Below, piece by piece: positions 63,528 to 64,000 of a stretch of DNA of 64,000 bases. The stretch is from Prosthecobacter debontii. GTDB lineage: Bacteria > Verrucomicrobiota > Verrucomicrobiia > Verrucomicrobiales > Akkermansiaceae. Within the stretch, counting starts at the first letter, position 1, and each line of letters opens with the position of its first letter. The notes under the pieces are model-generated. The model was not told the DNA's origin, ran no database searches, and was given only the letters and a program-made list of their open reading frames with translations. The stretch covers positions 1 to 64,000 of the forward strand of contig CAMAXN010000006.1 of assembly GCA_945862245.1 (NCBI GenBank), written 5' to 3'. Both the position numbers and the translations under genes were made by a program.

Positions 63528-63671
63528 TTAGAACGGCTTGCGGATGCCGAGGTAGGTAGCGGCGGTGGCGGCGATAAGGCAGAGGACGAAGACCATCCAC
63601 GGAGTCAGTATTTTACGCTTTGAGAGAACGGGAGCCACGCCGATAAAGAGCCAGAGTCCAAGTTTTGCCAT
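63528..63671 (-). CDS. Tiny membrane protein, 47 residues
   Basis: A 47-residue frame not covered by usual length cut-offs: MAKLGLWLFIGVAPVLSKRK, then a helix (MVFVLCLIAATAATYLGI). The ATG touches the TAG of the upstream small membrane protein gene, which argues for coupled translation. No family recognised. The 280 bases between it and acs (63247-63527) hold no gene I can see. Confidence 0.55.
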   Translation of the reverse strand: MAKLGLWLFIGVAPVLSKRKILTPWMVFVLCLIAATAATYLGIRKPF

Positions 63672-63860
63672 CTACCATTGTTGATCCATCGGCGGCTTTT
63701 TAAGCATGGCGAAGCCGATCAACAATATTAGGACAAGCGAAATACCGTGCAGCATGGAGGCCGATTGTTTTTTTGATCCAGCCAGTAGAGTTGCACCGAG
63801 CGATGAAAAGAGGGCGAAGACACCGGCGATGTGGAGGGTTTGCAGAAGAAGCTGATCCAT
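63672..63860 (-). CDS. Small membrane protein
   Basis: A 62-residue protein with two hydrophobic helices (LLQTLHIAGVFALFSSLGATLLAG and SMLHGISLVLILLIGFAML) joined by a short basic loop (SKKQ). It resembles the first pair of helices of small unknown membrane proteins near respiratory or cation-handling genes, but no family is certain. Start ATG 63860 or 63887. It is coupled to the 47-residue membrane protein that follows. Confidence 0.6.
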   Translation of the reverse strand: MDQLLLQTLHIAGVFALFSSLGATLLAGSKKQSASMLHGISLVLILLIGFAMLKKPPMDQQW

Positions 63861-63945
63861 GGTGGGGGAGCTTTGCAGAGCGGACAAAATGAATCAAGAA
63901 AACTTGGAAAGTTGCACCTTCAGAGATTTGTAGAATATTCCATCC

Positions 63946-64000
63946 GTGAAACGGAAACTTGCATGGTTTGGAGCCACCTTCTCGGGATTGTATCTGCTAA
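63946..64000 (+). CDS. Start of a gene cut by the window edge
   Basis: GTG at 63946 opens a frame MKRKLAWFGATFSGLYLL that runs off the window, with an N-terminal basic patch and a hydrophobic stretch, like a membrane protein start. It is divergent from the small membrane protein pair. Only 18 codons are visible, so no family can be named. Confidence 0.4.
   Translation, partial: MKRKLAWFGATFSGLYLL

Overview
The window looks like a chromosomal segment of a GC-rich, Gram-negative member of the Verrucomicrobia, probably close to the Luteolibacter/Verrucomicrobium group. The evidence is a four-gene pseudopilin cassette of the type annotated as 'Verru_Chthon cassette proteins A-D', a 51-codon 'small basic protein' known from Verrucomicrobia and Chlamydiae, a DUF3276 PUR-alpha-like protein, an RpoD with a long Lys/Ala/Pro tail, and lipid A/LPS genes (lptD, lpxK, lpxA). 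No rRNA, CRISPR array, prophage or insertion sequence was seen. One tRNA (Arg, anticodon ACG) is present.

Layout. 1-1.2 kb: a solitary AAA ATPase cut by the window edge and a stand-alone integrase arm-like fragment. 1.2-5.7 kb: thioesterase, DoxX, R3H protein, DUF3147 protein, rpoZ, smpB, pta and a nitroreductase. 5.7-12.2 kb: lptD, a histone-deacetylase-like hydrolase, two lipoproteins (one a trypsin-like protease) and a coupled fur-mutY pair. 12.3-15.2 kb: a tightly packed operon of ECF sigma factor, putative anti-sigma protein, exported protein, DUF1573 protein and rhodanese. 15.5-18.1 kb: HU-like protein, a decayed RlpA-like remnant, lpxK and purN. 18.2-24.0 kb: a six-gene overlapping operon with four pseudopilin-like genes in the same order as GspH-I-J-K, followed by two exported proteins. 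24.1-28.3 kb: dus, PUR-alpha-like, PIN-TRAM and metY. 28.4-33.0 kb: a polyphosphate locus (ppk2, ppx, ppk1). 33.2-38.9 kb: small basic protein, pseudouridine synthase, a redoxin without cysteines, rpoD and lpxA. 39-42.9 kb: a truncated GH71/99-like gene, a zinc-ribbon membrane protein, citrate synthase and a small lipoprotein. 42.9-50.9 kb: M16 peptidase, small membrane proteins, rhomboid, a nonsense-broken esterase, Hsp33, a CAP-domain protein and fRMsr. 50.9-57.1 kb: an OmpA-like plus HtrA-like envelope pair, an SDR reductase, tRNA-Arg, a Tat-exported metallo-beta-lactamase-fold protein and a BASS transporter. 57.1-64 kb: carB, a coiled-coil protein, acs, two tiny membrane proteins and the start of a further gene.

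The strongest candidate for an under-described system is the cassette at 18.2-24.0 kb. All five junctions between its genes overlap, which implies co-translation. Its four pseudopilin-like proteins match the minor-pseudopilin tip complex of type II secretion, but no secretion ATPase, platform or secretin is encoded nearby. A second unexplained signal is a roughly 40-nt AT-rich element that sits directly before the start codons of three unrelated, unlinked genes (1.55, 9.33 and 30.9 kb).

All functional calls come from reading motifs in translated sequence. No database search was run. Start codons are often uncertain because clear Shine-Dalgarno sequences are rare here.
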